Shown: positions 7,276 through 13,826 of the stretch, one piece after another
Layout of the letters: each line of letters begins with the position of its first letter
Numbering within the stretch: position 1 is the stretch's first letter
Origin: Gammaproteobacteria bacterium
GTDB taxonomy: Bacteria > Pseudomonadota > Gammaproteobacteria > GRL18
DNA length: 13,826 nt
Assembly (NCBI GenBank): GCA_027076245.1
Contig: JALTKC010000384.1
Coordinates: 1 to 13,826, forward strand
Direction of reading: 5' to 3'
Position numbers and translations under genes: made by a program
Notes under the pieces: generated by a model
Seen by the model: only the letters and a program-made list of their open reading frames with translations
Database searches by the model: none
Told to the model about the DNA's origin: nothing

Positions 7276-7502
7276 GATTCGTCCTTTAGTCCGGCCTGTG
7301 CAAATAAATCCAGGGTACGCTGTGCTTCCTCCGGGCTGATTTTATTTAAGGCATAGCCTACATGGATCAGCACATAATCATCAATGCTGACGTTGTCCAC
7401 CAGGGCAATGGATATGTCTTTTTTTACTTCACCCAGTGCCACTGTTGCCATATCATTGACCGGATCAATGGCAATAACTCTTGCCGGAATAGCCAGGCAC
7501 AT
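7272..7502 (-). CDS. hypC: Hydrogenase assembly chaperone HypC
   Basis: HypC is a small chaperone (76 residues) that carries the Fe(CN)2CO unit with HypD and passes it to the hydrogenase large-subunit precursor. The MCLAIPARV start is diagnostic. Cys2, exposed after removal of Met1, is the functional ligand. The C-terminal part (ISPEEAQRTLDLF) matches the usual helix. It lies 24 bp after hypB, with GGGAAAG as a modest ribosome site, and overlaps hypD by 4 bp. Only one HypC/HybG-type protein is present in the window. Confidence 0.97.
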   Translation of the reverse strand: MCLAIPARVIAIDPVNDMATVALGEVKKDISIALVDNVSIDDYVLIHVGYALNKISPEEAQRTLDLFAQAGLKDES

Positions 7503-7526
7503 ATTATCTTTCCCGTTAGCATTAAT

Positions 7527-8402
7527 TTATATGAGTGCCAGATTCTGAGTGGCTTTAATCCATTGGTACCAGCTATCCATACCTTCCCCGGTAGTAGCTG
7601 AAACCTGAATGATTTTAATGCCCGGATTCACTCTGCGGGCATAGTCTGAACATTTTTCCACATCAAAATTCACATAGGGCAGCAGGTCAGTTTTGTTTAA
7701 CAGCAGCAGATCCGCAGCATGAAACATATCCGGATATTTAAGCGGCTTGTCATCCCCTTCTGTCACAGACAGTATAGCCACCTTGTGCGCCTCACCCAGA
7801 TCAAAGGCTGCCGGACACACCAGATTACCGACATTTTCTATAAATAAAATACTTTTATCTTCCAGTGCCAGGCTGTCGATGGCATGACCAATCATATGCG
7901 CATCCAGATGACAGCCTTTTCCGGTATTGATCTGCAATGCTTTAACACCGGTTTCCCGGATACGTTGCGCATCATTATCAGTCTGCTGATCACCTTCCAC
8001 TACTGCCAGTGACCGTTCATTTTTCAGTTCATCAATGGTACGGGTTAACAGACTGGTTTTACCTGAACCGGGACTGGACACCAGATTAAGTGTCAGTATT
8101 TTGTGTTCACTGAACCAGCGGCGGTTATGGGCGGCGTATTCATTGTTTTTACTGAGAATATCCGTTTCTATCTGCACCATACGCGACTGGCTGAGCCCCG
8201 GTGCATGGGCATGAGCCGGGCCCTGCCCATAGTCGTGATTATGGGAGTGCTGATGGTCATGAGAGTGGCTATTGCTACCGTGCTCATGGCTTTTTCCGTG
8301 CTCATGGCTTTTCACATGCTCATGGCTGTGTTCATGCTCATGGCTGTGAGTATGGCCTTCAATCCGGGTTTCTCCTTCACCGCAACCGCACACTGTACAC
8401 AT
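7527..8402 (-). CDS. hypB: Nickel-delivery GTPase HypB with His-rich tract
   Basis: HypB is the GTPase that works with HypA to insert nickel into the hydrogenase large subunit. The N-terminal CTVCGC (Cys2, 5, 7) is the known high-affinity nickel site. Residues 17-66 contain 19 histidines in SH/EH repeats, a form thought to store nickel. The GTPase domain has the P-loop PGSGKT (111-116), the metal-site pair Cys164-His165, ENVGNLVCP (189-197) and the guanine-specificity NKTD (236-239). At 291 residues its length is typical for His-rich members. GGGAGA precedes the start. The gene sits between hypA (31 bp gap) and hypC (24 bp gap). Confidence 0.98.
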   Translation of the reverse strand: MCTVCGCGEGETRIEGHTHSHEHEHSHEHVKSHEHGKSHEHGSNSHSHDHQHSHNHDYGQGPAHAHAPGLSQSRMVQIETDILSKNNEYAAHNRRWFSEHKILTLNLVSSPGSGKTSLLTRTIDELKNERSLAVVEGDQQTDNDAQRIRETGVKALQINTGKGCHLDAHMIGHAIDSLALEDKSILFIENVGNLVCPAAFDLGEAHKVAILSVTEGDDKPLKYPDMFHAADLLLLNKTDLLPYVNFDVEKCSDYARRVNPGIKIIQVSATTGEGMDSWYQWIKATQNLALI

Positions 8403-8433
8403 GGTTTTTCTCCCGACTATAAAAATTTAACGT

Positions 8434-8775
8434 TTATTCAACTTCCAGTTCTTTTACACGCATTTCTTCCCCGCCGGTTATCTGCAGCTGATAGCCGCCA
8501 CAGTGGGGGCAGGCATCAAAGCGTCTTTTTATGGCAACGGTTTTTGAGCATTGCATACACCAGGCCGTTCCCGGAATATCAATAATATGCAGGTGGGCCT
8601 GCTCTGCTATGGTATTTTTGCTTATCACTTCAAAGCTGAATCTTAGGGCCTCAGTTTCAACACCGGCAAACGCACCGATTTCCAGCCAGAGTGCATTTAC
8701 TTTTTTAAACCCCTGGTTTTGAGCATGTTCTTCTATAATACCAAGAATACCTTCACACAAGGACATTTCATGCAT
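8434..8775 (-). CDS. hypA: Nickel metallochaperone HypA
   Basis: HypA binds nickel and hands it to the hydrogenase large subunit together with HypB. The 113-residue protein begins MHEMSL, with His2 as the key nickel ligand. A zinc site is formed by Cys73/Cys76 and Cys89/Cys92, the standard spacing. It follows the HupK/HoxV-like gene by only 6 bp. GAGG inside the end of that gene lies 11 bp before the ATG and is the likely ribosome site, which suggests coupled translation. It ends in an acidic tail (KELEVE). Confidence 0.97.
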   Translation of the reverse strand: MHEMSLCEGILGIIEEHAQNQGFKKVNALWLEIGAFAGVETEALRFSFEVISKNTIAEQAHLHIIDIPGTAWCMQCSKTVAIKRRFDACPHCGGYQLQITGGEEMRVKELEVE

Positions 8776-8781
8776 AAACCA

Positions 8782-9960
8782 TTAAGCCTCAATTGCCAGT
8801 TGATACGCCACACAGGGATCGATGGCCTTAATAATTAAATGCGCCTGCTGCTCAGGATTAAAGGTGTTACTATTATCCGTATTCCCCTGCAATTGAGCAA
8901 GCGCACCGGCCACCACCCCTTCAGGATGAAAGTTCCATTCTGTGGGGGCCAGTATCTGATAATCTGTAATCTGATGATTCTCAATACTGACCTGATGAAT
9001 TAACTGACCTCGTGCGGCGGCGGCCTGTCCTGTACCGACTCCAGTATCAGAGTAGGAGGAACTGCTGATGTGCAGTTCCTGAACGGCTGATTTTTCAGGT
9101 ATTAACTTCAATGATAACTGAGCAATTTCTGTTAAGCGGGCCACCATACGCACCAGCAGACCATTGCCATACTGTTGTCTTAATACATTAAGTAATGGAC
9201 TGTGTGTCCGGGTAAAACTGCTGGTTTCATAACTCTGTCCCTGCCACTGCGGCTGCTCCGCTGCATTTTCCTGCTGCAGTAATGCGCTTAACTGGCCATT
9301 ATCCAGTTCAGGCAGAGCGCTTATCTCACACCGCCCGCTGTCAGCCCAGTCCAGGCTTATTATTTTTTTTAGCATCTCTGCAGCAATGGTTTGCGCCTGT
9401 TCCAGCCAGTTCTGCAACTGAGCATAGCTGTCCATACTAAGCCATTGTTCCGGCGAACAGCCAAATACCTGCTGTCGAAGCAGCTCTGACAGTTGCATGG
9501 TTATTTTATCCAGCCCGGTCAACTCTGGCAGCTGTTTAATGCCGCCGACAGAAAACACCGGCTGGTCCATAAGCAAAACCTGTTGATAAGCACTTTGTAT
9601 TGCTCTTATCTCAACCATGCCCTGCTGCTTAATATCCGTCTGCAAAAAGTTCGGCCAGTCCAGAAACACCTGCCAGAGATGCTCCCGTAAGGTTTCCATA
9701 TTAACCAGACAGTCCCGGATTGCCTCCGTTCCGTTGACCGGTATAACAGACTGCGCCTGTTCACAGGCTCTGACTGCGGCACAGGACTGAGCCGTTGCGC
9801 AAATACTGAACAGCACCGGTAATAAGGCCAGTGCCTCAGCCACCGCTTTCCCCTTAAACACCCTGCAGGCATAAACAGGGCGGGTAGAGCGTATAACCAC
9901 CCTGTTCCCCGATGCTTTAGCCGGGTTTATCTGTATAGATAATTTGCCTTCAGGGGTCAT
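8782..9960 (-). CDS. HupK/HoxV-like hydrogenase assembly scaffold
   Basis: This 392-residue protein resembles HupK/HoxV, degenerate relatives of the [NiFe]-hydrogenase large subunit that act as scaffolds for the Fe(CN)2CO unit before transfer. The N-terminal segment (RPVYACRVFKGK, then LLPVLFSICATAQSCAA at 47-62) matches what I recall of that family. It stands where a true large subunit has the RxCGxC nickel-iron ligands. The C-terminal DPC at 381-383 is the remnant of the DPCxxC motif; the second Cys is replaced by Tyr386, so it cannot hold the active site normally. Ten residues follow DPC-Val, with no long processed tail. It lies 14 bp after gloA and 6 bp before hypA. A diverged large subunit of unknown role is the alternative. 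Confidence 0.8.
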   Translation of the reverse strand: MTPEGKLSIQINPAKASGNRVVIRSTRPVYACRVFKGKAVAEALALLPVLFSICATAQSCAAVRACEQAQSVIPVNGTEAIRDCLVNMETLREHLWQVFLDWPNFLQTDIKQQGMVEIRAIQSAYQQVLLMDQPVFSVGGIKQLPELTGLDKITMQLSELLRQQVFGCSPEQWLSMDSYAQLQNWLEQAQTIAAEMLKKIISLDWADSGRCEISALPELDNGQLSALLQQENAAEQPQWQGQSYETSSFTRTHSPLLNVLRQQYGNGLLVRMVARLTEIAQLSLKLIPEKSAVQELHISSSSYSDTGVGTGQAAAARGQLIHQVSIENHQITDYQILAPTEWNFHPEGVVAGALAQLQGNTDNSNTFNPEQQAHLIIKAIDPCVAYQLAIEA

Positions 9961-9974
9961 CAGATATTAAGCCT

Positions 9975-10361
9975 TTATTGTTTTGGCCCAAGTAATTCTA
10001 TCTCATAACCATCCGGATCTTTGACAAAGGCAATAATAGTCGTGCCGGCATTCATCGGCCCGGCTTCACGGATAATTTCTCCACCGGCGGCCTTTATTTC
10101 CTCGGCGGCCTTATAGACATCATCCACCTGTATGGCCAGATGACCAAAGCCATTGCCCAGCTCATAGTGATCCGTGTCCCAGTTATGAGTTAACTCAATG
10201 ACTGTGTTGTCTTTTTCATCCCCGTAACCGACAAAGGCCAGAGTAAACTTTCCGTCCGGGTAGTCCTTTTTACGCAGCAGTTTCATGCCCAGGATACGGG
10301 TATAAAAATCAATAGAACGTTCCAGATCACCCACGCGGATCATGGTGTGCAGTAAACGCAT
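9975..10361 (-). CDS. gloA: Glyoxalase I (lactoylglutathione lyase), Ni-type
   Basis: GloA converts the hemithioacetal of methylglyoxal and glutathione to S-lactoylglutathione, a cytosolic detoxification step. The 128-residue protein is one VOC module pair. All four metal ligands lie at the same numbers as in the E. coli enzyme: His5, Glu56, His74 and Glu122. It lacks the insertions of the zinc-type eukaryotic enzymes, so nickel or cobalt activation is expected. A GGGAG ribosome site lies 11 bp before the ATG. It appears to be the first gene of the hyp operon, 14 bp before the HupK/HoxV-like gene with no terminator between. Its operon partners handle nickel, but a functional link is inference. 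Confidence 0.96.
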   Translation of the reverse strand: MRLLHTMIRVGDLERSIDFYTRILGMKLLRKKDYPDGKFTLAFVGYGDEKDNTVIELTHNWDTDHYELGNGFGHLAIQVDDVYKAAEEIKAAGGEIIREAGPMNAGTTIIAFVKDPDGYEIELLGPKQ

Positions 10362-10410
10362 AATGTATATTGCTCCCTTTCAGGTTAAAATGGTGAATTA
10401 TTTATTTAGC

Positions 10411-10443
10411 TCCTCACCCTGGCCCTCTCCCGGAAGGAGAGGG
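10411..10443. repeat. REP-like palindrome in a divergent intergenic region
   Basis: CCCTCTCC (10423-10430) and GGAGAGGG (10436-10443) form a perfect 8-bp stem with a 5-nt loop, preceded by CTCACCCTGG. This CTCACCCT..CCCTCTCC hairpin resembles dispersed extragenic palindromes of several gammaproteobacteria, though I identify it by recall. It lies between the divergent gloA and glycosylase genes and is GC-rich in an AT-rich spacer. No T-run follows it, so it is not a standard terminator. Confidence 0.6.
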
Positions 10444-10505
10444 AATATACGGATGTTTAACTTAATAGTAATCATAAAACACTCAAAATTTTATAGCCAT
10501 AATCT

Positions 10506-11138
10506 ATGTCATCTGCCGCTTTAAAAAATATTATTCACCTGCAGTCGCAACTGGAACAATGTCAGCTCTGTCCTGATATGCACGGGCCGGCTGTGCATGG
10601 GTTGCCGGTGGTATCTGACGTTATGCTGATTGGGCAGGCACCGGGCTTTAAGGAAATTGAAGTATTAAAACCGTTTGCCTGGACGGCTGGTAAAAAACTG
10701 TTTTCCTGGTTTGCCGGTATTGGCCTGGATGAAGCCCGGTTCCGTCAGCGGGTTTATATGTCTGCGGTCTGCCGTTGCTATCCCGGGAAAAAACCACCTC
10801 GCAAGGGCCAAAAAGGCCGTGGTGACCGTTTACCGGAAGATTATGAAATTGAGCAGTGTGCCCGCTGGCTGACGGCAGAAACGGCTATTTTAAAACCACA
10901 GCTGGTGATTCTGGTGGGTAAGCTGGCGATATCTCAGTTTATGACCATTAAAAAACTCGATGAAGTGATTGGACAGGTACACCAGATAAGCATTAACGGT
11001 CATAACTGCGATGCCATTCCTCTGCCCCACCCATCCGGTGCTTCCACCTGGACAGTCACAGAACCGGGTAAAACCCTTTTACAGCAGGCATTAAAGGAAA
11101 TTCAGTCACATAAGGCCTGGCAAAGTTTAATGGATTAA
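10506..11138 (+). CDS. Uracil-DNA glycosylase superfamily protein (family 4-like)
   Basis: This 210-residue protein probably excises uracil or another damaged base from DNA. Motif 1 is IGQAPGFKE (42-50) and motif 2 is PHPSGAS (near 174-180), both typical of the superfamily. Cys19/Cys22, then Cys89 or Cys91, and Cys118 give a spacing that suits the [4Fe-4S] cluster of family 4 enzymes. Differences are Gln44 where family 4 usually has a catalytic-site Glu (GEAPG), and a very basic segment at 94-108. The exact family is therefore uncertain. The first ATG has no clear ribosome site, and no better in-frame start is seen before Met25, which would lose the first two cysteines. It is divergent from gloA and shares its stop region with the permease. 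Confidence 0.8.
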   Translation: MSSAALKNIIHLQSQLEQCQLCPDMHGPAVHGLPVVSDVMLIGQAPGFKEIEVLKPFAWTAGKKLFSWFAGIGLDEARFRQRVYMSAVCRCYPGKKPPRKGQKGRGDRLPEDYEIEQCARWLTAETAILKPQLVILVGKLAISQFMTIKKLDEVIGQVHQISINGHNCDAIPLPHPSGASTWTVTEPGKTLLQQALKEIQSHKAWQSLMD

Positions 11139-13654
11139 CTCAGATTCATTAAAGAATAACGGCTGGTTTGGGTATAGATTTTATTGGTAATTAACAAGCC
11201 CAGGCCGCTGATTAAAGTGACTGACACCAGAGAAATAATCAGCCAGAGCCAGGTATGGGGTGCCCAGCTTATATTAAATATCTGCTGATAAAGAATATAA
11301 CTGGCCGCCTCTGACAGAACAATGGCAATAACCGCACTGAGCAGGGCTATGACTGTAAATTCTGTCCACAAGCATTGTCTTAACTGCCGGGCACTGGCGC
11401 CCAGAGTTCGGATCACGGCATTTTCATAGAGCCGGCTTGCCAGAGTGGCCGACAGCGAGGAGGCCAGGATCAGTACACCGGCCACCACAATAAATAAAAA
11501 GATCACTTCTATGGCCTGGGAGATTTTATCAATAATAAACTGCACTTCTTTTAATACTTCATCCACTTCAATAATGGTCACGCCGGGAAACTGTGCCAGC
11601 ATATCGTTTAACACGGGCTTGTTTTCTGCGGCCAGATAAAAACTGCCCATCCAGCTCATGGGGTATTGTTCCAGTACACCGGGAGAAAAAATAATATAGA
11701 AATTGGGTTCAAAGGAATCCCATTTGACCTTTCTAAAGTCAGTCACCACCCCCTGCACAGTCTGATCACCTATCTGAAAGCCCAGCCGGTCACCCTTTTT
11801 TACAGCCAGGGCTTTAGCCAGACTCTGTTCTATGGAAATTTCCGGCTCAGCAGTGTTTGGCTGCGATGCCGGTGCGGCATAAGAAGCTTTTTGACTCACG
11901 CTTAAATTAAGCTCCCGATTAAGGGCGTTATGGTTGCGTGAGGCCTGTGGTATTACGCTTTTTACCGGCTGCTGATTAAGCGTGATCAGCCGCCCTCTGA
12001 CCATAGGGTAAAGCCCTTTGGTATGAATATTATGCTGCTGTAAAAACTGTTCAAACGCTTTGGTCTCATAGCTCTGAATATTGATCACAAAATGATTGGG
12101 CGTCTGTTCGGGAAACTGCTGCTGCCATTTATCCAGCAATTCGGTTCTGAGCAATACAATAATAACCACCAGTGCAAAAATCAGGCTGAAGCTGGTGATC
12201 TGCAATAAAGCCCCCGGTTTATGCCGTTTCAGATTCAGCAGGGTTAAACGGTTTATCCACTGATGTTGTTCAGCCTGTTTAATGATCTGATTTAATAATA
12301 CAGCGGCAATAAAATACAGACAGAGTGCGCCGGATAACAGGCTGACATAAAAGATCAGGGTCAGTTTTAAATTTTCGGTATAGAGCCATGAGATCAGCAC
12401 CAGACCCGCCAGACCCAGAAAATAAAATAATTTGCCTGACCCAAGTCCGGCCGGCTGATTATTTCTGATCAGGGACATAGGGGATATTTTTTTAATCTGC
12501 ATCAGATTGGCCAGAGAGATACTGAATAACAGCAGTAAACCGCTTACCACCGAAAGCAGTGCAGGCTGCAAATAAAAGTCCGCACCGGGCTGGCTGATTA
12601 AATCTCTAACCAGCAGTAAAATACTACTGTACACCAGATAGCCGATAATAACCCCGGCCAGGGTGCTGAACAGACCGGTCAGCAGGAGTTTACATATTTC
12701 TATGCCTGCCAGCTGCTGTTCACGACAGCCCAGACAGAGCATAACTGCCTGATTTTTATAATGGCTGCGTCCGTAACGCAGGGTATTAATGGCAATCGCA
12801 ATGGCTGAAAGAAACACGCTCAGGATAGCCGCCAGAGAAAGGTAATCGCCGGCTTTCTGCAGACTGGCATTGACAGCACGGACATCTTCAACCCCGGCAA
12901 TCAGACTCTGGCTATCCTGTAAACGGGGTTTCAGCCATTGTTTCCAGGCCGTCAGAGCCGGCTTGTCACCAGAAAAGAAGTAAATATAGTCAATACGGCT
13001 GCCGGCCTGCACGGTTGCGGTTTTTTGCAGATCCCTGAGGTTAATCAGCGCCGTTGGGGCAATTCTCAGCAGAGAACTGGACTGTCCCGGCACCCGTATT
13101 AGCTGTGCAGCAGGCTGAAACAGGGCTTCTCCCAGCTCTACCCTGAATGCTTCATCTTGCCTGTTCTCCTGTGTTTGTACAGCATTAGTTTGTACAGCAT
13201 TGAGCTGAAAATAATCCAGCAGACGCTGATCCAGCCAGACAGTGCCAGCCGGCGGTGCTTTAAGCGATTTTACTTCAGTACTCCCCAGAGGCTTTATTAA
13301 CAGTTCACCCTGTAAGGGAAAATTATCTGAAACGGCTTTTACCTGAGCCAGTTTAAAGCGGTCATTAACCACCAGCATACTGGGAAATACCCGCATTTCA
13401 GCCTGTTGCAGATTCAGTTCCGCCGCCTTTTTCAGCCAGTCGGTTTTAAGTGCATGAGGCGATTTTAAAATCAGCTGGGCACCGTTTAGCTGGCTGGCAT
13501 GATCCATCATGGCGTCATTAATTTTATGAATTAAAAAACCGATACTGCTCAGACTGGCGGTGGCAATGATCAGGGCAATAATCAGCAGGCGCAGTTCTCC
13601 CTGGGCAAATTCACGGCGGAGAAACTTAACGGCCAGTTTAAGTGTATTAGCCAT
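11135..13654 (-). CDS. FtsX-family ABC exporter permease (YbbP-like)
   Basis: This large inner-membrane permease (839 residues) belongs to the FtsX/MacB-like superfamily of the YbbA-YbbP system. Its substrate is not known. One transmembrane helix lies at 22-42, followed by a periplasmic domain (about 43-265). Helices lie near 271-291, 323-349, 365-386, 409-425, 431-454 and 482-502. A second periplasmic domain covers about 510-705, and three helices lie near the C-terminus. This ten-helix plan and the length of over 800 residues fit YbbP rather than the four-helix FtsX or LolC/E types. It starts 2 bp after the stop of its ATPase partner, so the pair is coupled. A 15-bp duplication repeats NAVQT at 152-161. 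The stop overlaps that of the convergent glycosylase. Confidence 0.9.
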   Translation of the reverse strand: MANTLKLAVKFLRREFAQGELRLLIIALIIATASLSSIGFLIHKINDAMMDHASQLNGAQLILKSPHALKTDWLKKAAELNLQQAEMRVFPSMLVVNDRFKLAQVKAVSDNFPLQGELLIKPLGSTEVKSLKAPPAGTVWLDQRLLDYFQLNAVQTNAVQTQENRQDEAFRVELGEALFQPAAQLIRVPGQSSSLLRIAPTALINLRDLQKTATVQAGSRIDYIYFFSGDKPALTAWKQWLKPRLQDSQSLIAGVEDVRAVNASLQKAGDYLSLAAILSVFLSAIAIAINTLRYGRSHYKNQAVMLCLGCREQQLAGIEICKLLLTGLFSTLAGVIIGYLVYSSILLLVRDLISQPGADFYLQPALLSVVSGLLLLFSISLANLMQIKKISPMSLIRNNQPAGLGSGKLFYFLGLAGLVLISWLYTENLKLTLIFYVSLLSGALCLYFIAAVLLNQIIKQAEQHQWINRLTLLNLKRHKPGALLQITSFSLIFALVVIIVLLRTELLDKWQQQFPEQTPNHFVINIQSYETKAFEQFLQQHNIHTKGLYPMVRGRLITLNQQPVKSVIPQASRNHNALNRELNLSVSQKASYAAPASQPNTAEPEISIEQSLAKALAVKKGDRLGFQIGDQTVQGVVTDFRKVKWDSFEPNFYIIFSPGVLEQYPMSWMGSFYLAAENKPVLNDMLAQFPGVTIIEVDEVLKEVQFIIDKISQAIEVIFLFIVVAGVLILASSLSATLASRLYENAVIRTLGASARQLRQCLWTEFTVIALLSAVIAIVLSEAASYILYQQIFNISWAPHTWLWLIISLVSVTLISGLGLLITNKIYTQTSRYSLMNLS
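13173..13202 (-). repeat. 15-bp in-frame tandem duplication in the permease
   Basis: Two adjacent 15-bp units (13173-13187 and 13188-13202) share GTTTGTACAGCATT and differ only at the last base. They encode NAVQT twice in the first periplasmic domain of the permease. The length is a multiple of three, so the frame is kept. It looks like a recent slippage event. Confidence 0.85.
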
Positions 13655-13656
13655 AC

Positions 13657-13826
13657 TTACGCGGACTCATCTTTTATACCAGAGCTTATGCCGGAATGTT
13701 TTTCAGTGTCCGCATCAGCAGTCAGCTCAGATATACGTCCATGATCCAGCTGGAACTGGCGCTGACAGGCATTAGCCAGAGCCTGATCATGGGTCACCAG
13801 TATTAATGTGCCCGCCTGTTCCCGAT
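13657..13826 (-). CDS. ABC transporter ATP-binding protein, C-terminal end (YbbA-like, partial)
   Basis: This is the last 55 codons of a minus-strand gene whose start lies beyond the right edge; the reading frame begins at 13824. The translation opens REQAGTLILVTHDQALANAC, which holds the switch His of an ABC ATPase (VTHD), then LDHGRI, the usual end of the nucleotide-binding domain. A hydrophilic tail of about 24 residues with many Ser, Asp and Glu follows and ends in SA before TAA at 13657-13659. The permease starts 2 bp later, the ybbA-ybbP arrangement. It would energise export through that permease. The Walker motifs are outside the window. Confidence 0.85.
   Translation of the reverse strand, partial: REQAGTLILVTHDQALANACQRQFQLDHGRISELTADADTEKHSGISSGIKDESA

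Noticed and set aside
10362..10505. Sigma-54 or FNR site for the gloA-hyp operon
   Set aside because: No GG-N10-GC sigma-54 element or TTGAT-N4-ATCAA match was found. Only AT-rich possible -10 hexamers such as TATGAT on the minus strand are present, without a convincing -35.

Overview
The window looks like a moderate-GC gammaproteobacterial chromosome. It encodes a TIGR02001-type outer-membrane protein, a membrane-anchored cytochrome c5, an FNR/Anr-type operator, a CCA-encoding tRNA-Arg and a YbbA/YbbP-type ABC exporter. The genus cannot be fixed from the sequence alone; sulfur oxidisers, methanotrophs or relatives that use H2 would all fit. No hydrogenase structural gene, phage, transposase or CRISPR array is visible.

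Layout. Positions 1-60 hold a heptanucleotide tandem repeat, followed by an intrinsic terminator. A 472-residue outer-membrane protein (minus strand, 118-1536) is built from two nearly identical tandem copies of a domain that normally makes up a whole protein of roughly 230-250 residues. About 120 bp upstream of it is a perfect TTGAT-N4-ATCAA FNR/Anr box, and its leader holds two abutting palindromes. A cytochrome c5-type gene with its own terminator and a TATAAT -10 follows (1843-2337). A plus-strand tRNA-Arg(CCG) (2545-2621) then faces the end of the next operon.

Positions 2629-10361 (minus strand, transcribed right to left) carry a [NiFe]-hydrogenase maturation cluster in the order gloA - hupK/hoxV-like - hypA - hypB - hypC - hypD - hypE - hypF. 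Most gaps are under 35 bp, and hypC and hypD overlap at ATGA. HypE and HypF make the cyanide ligands. HypC, HypD and the HupK/HoxV-like protein assemble and carry the Fe(CN)2CO unit. HypA and HypB deliver nickel. The first gene is a glyoxalase I with the short, E. coli-type ligand set, a class known to use nickel, so the operon may have a shared nickel theme. hypF is set apart by a 132-bp gap.

A divergent intergenic region (10362-10505) with a REP-like hairpin separates this operon from a plus-strand uracil-DNA glycosylase superfamily gene (10506-11138). That gene converges on an FtsX-family ABC permease (11135-13654, minus), and one TTAA serves as stop codon for both. The permease is preceded by the C-terminal end of its ATPase partner, which runs off the right edge.

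The strongest unusual points are the duplicated outer-membrane protein with its FNR box and palindromic leader, and the placement of gloA at the head of the nickel maturation operon. I did not find a clearly new multi-gene system.
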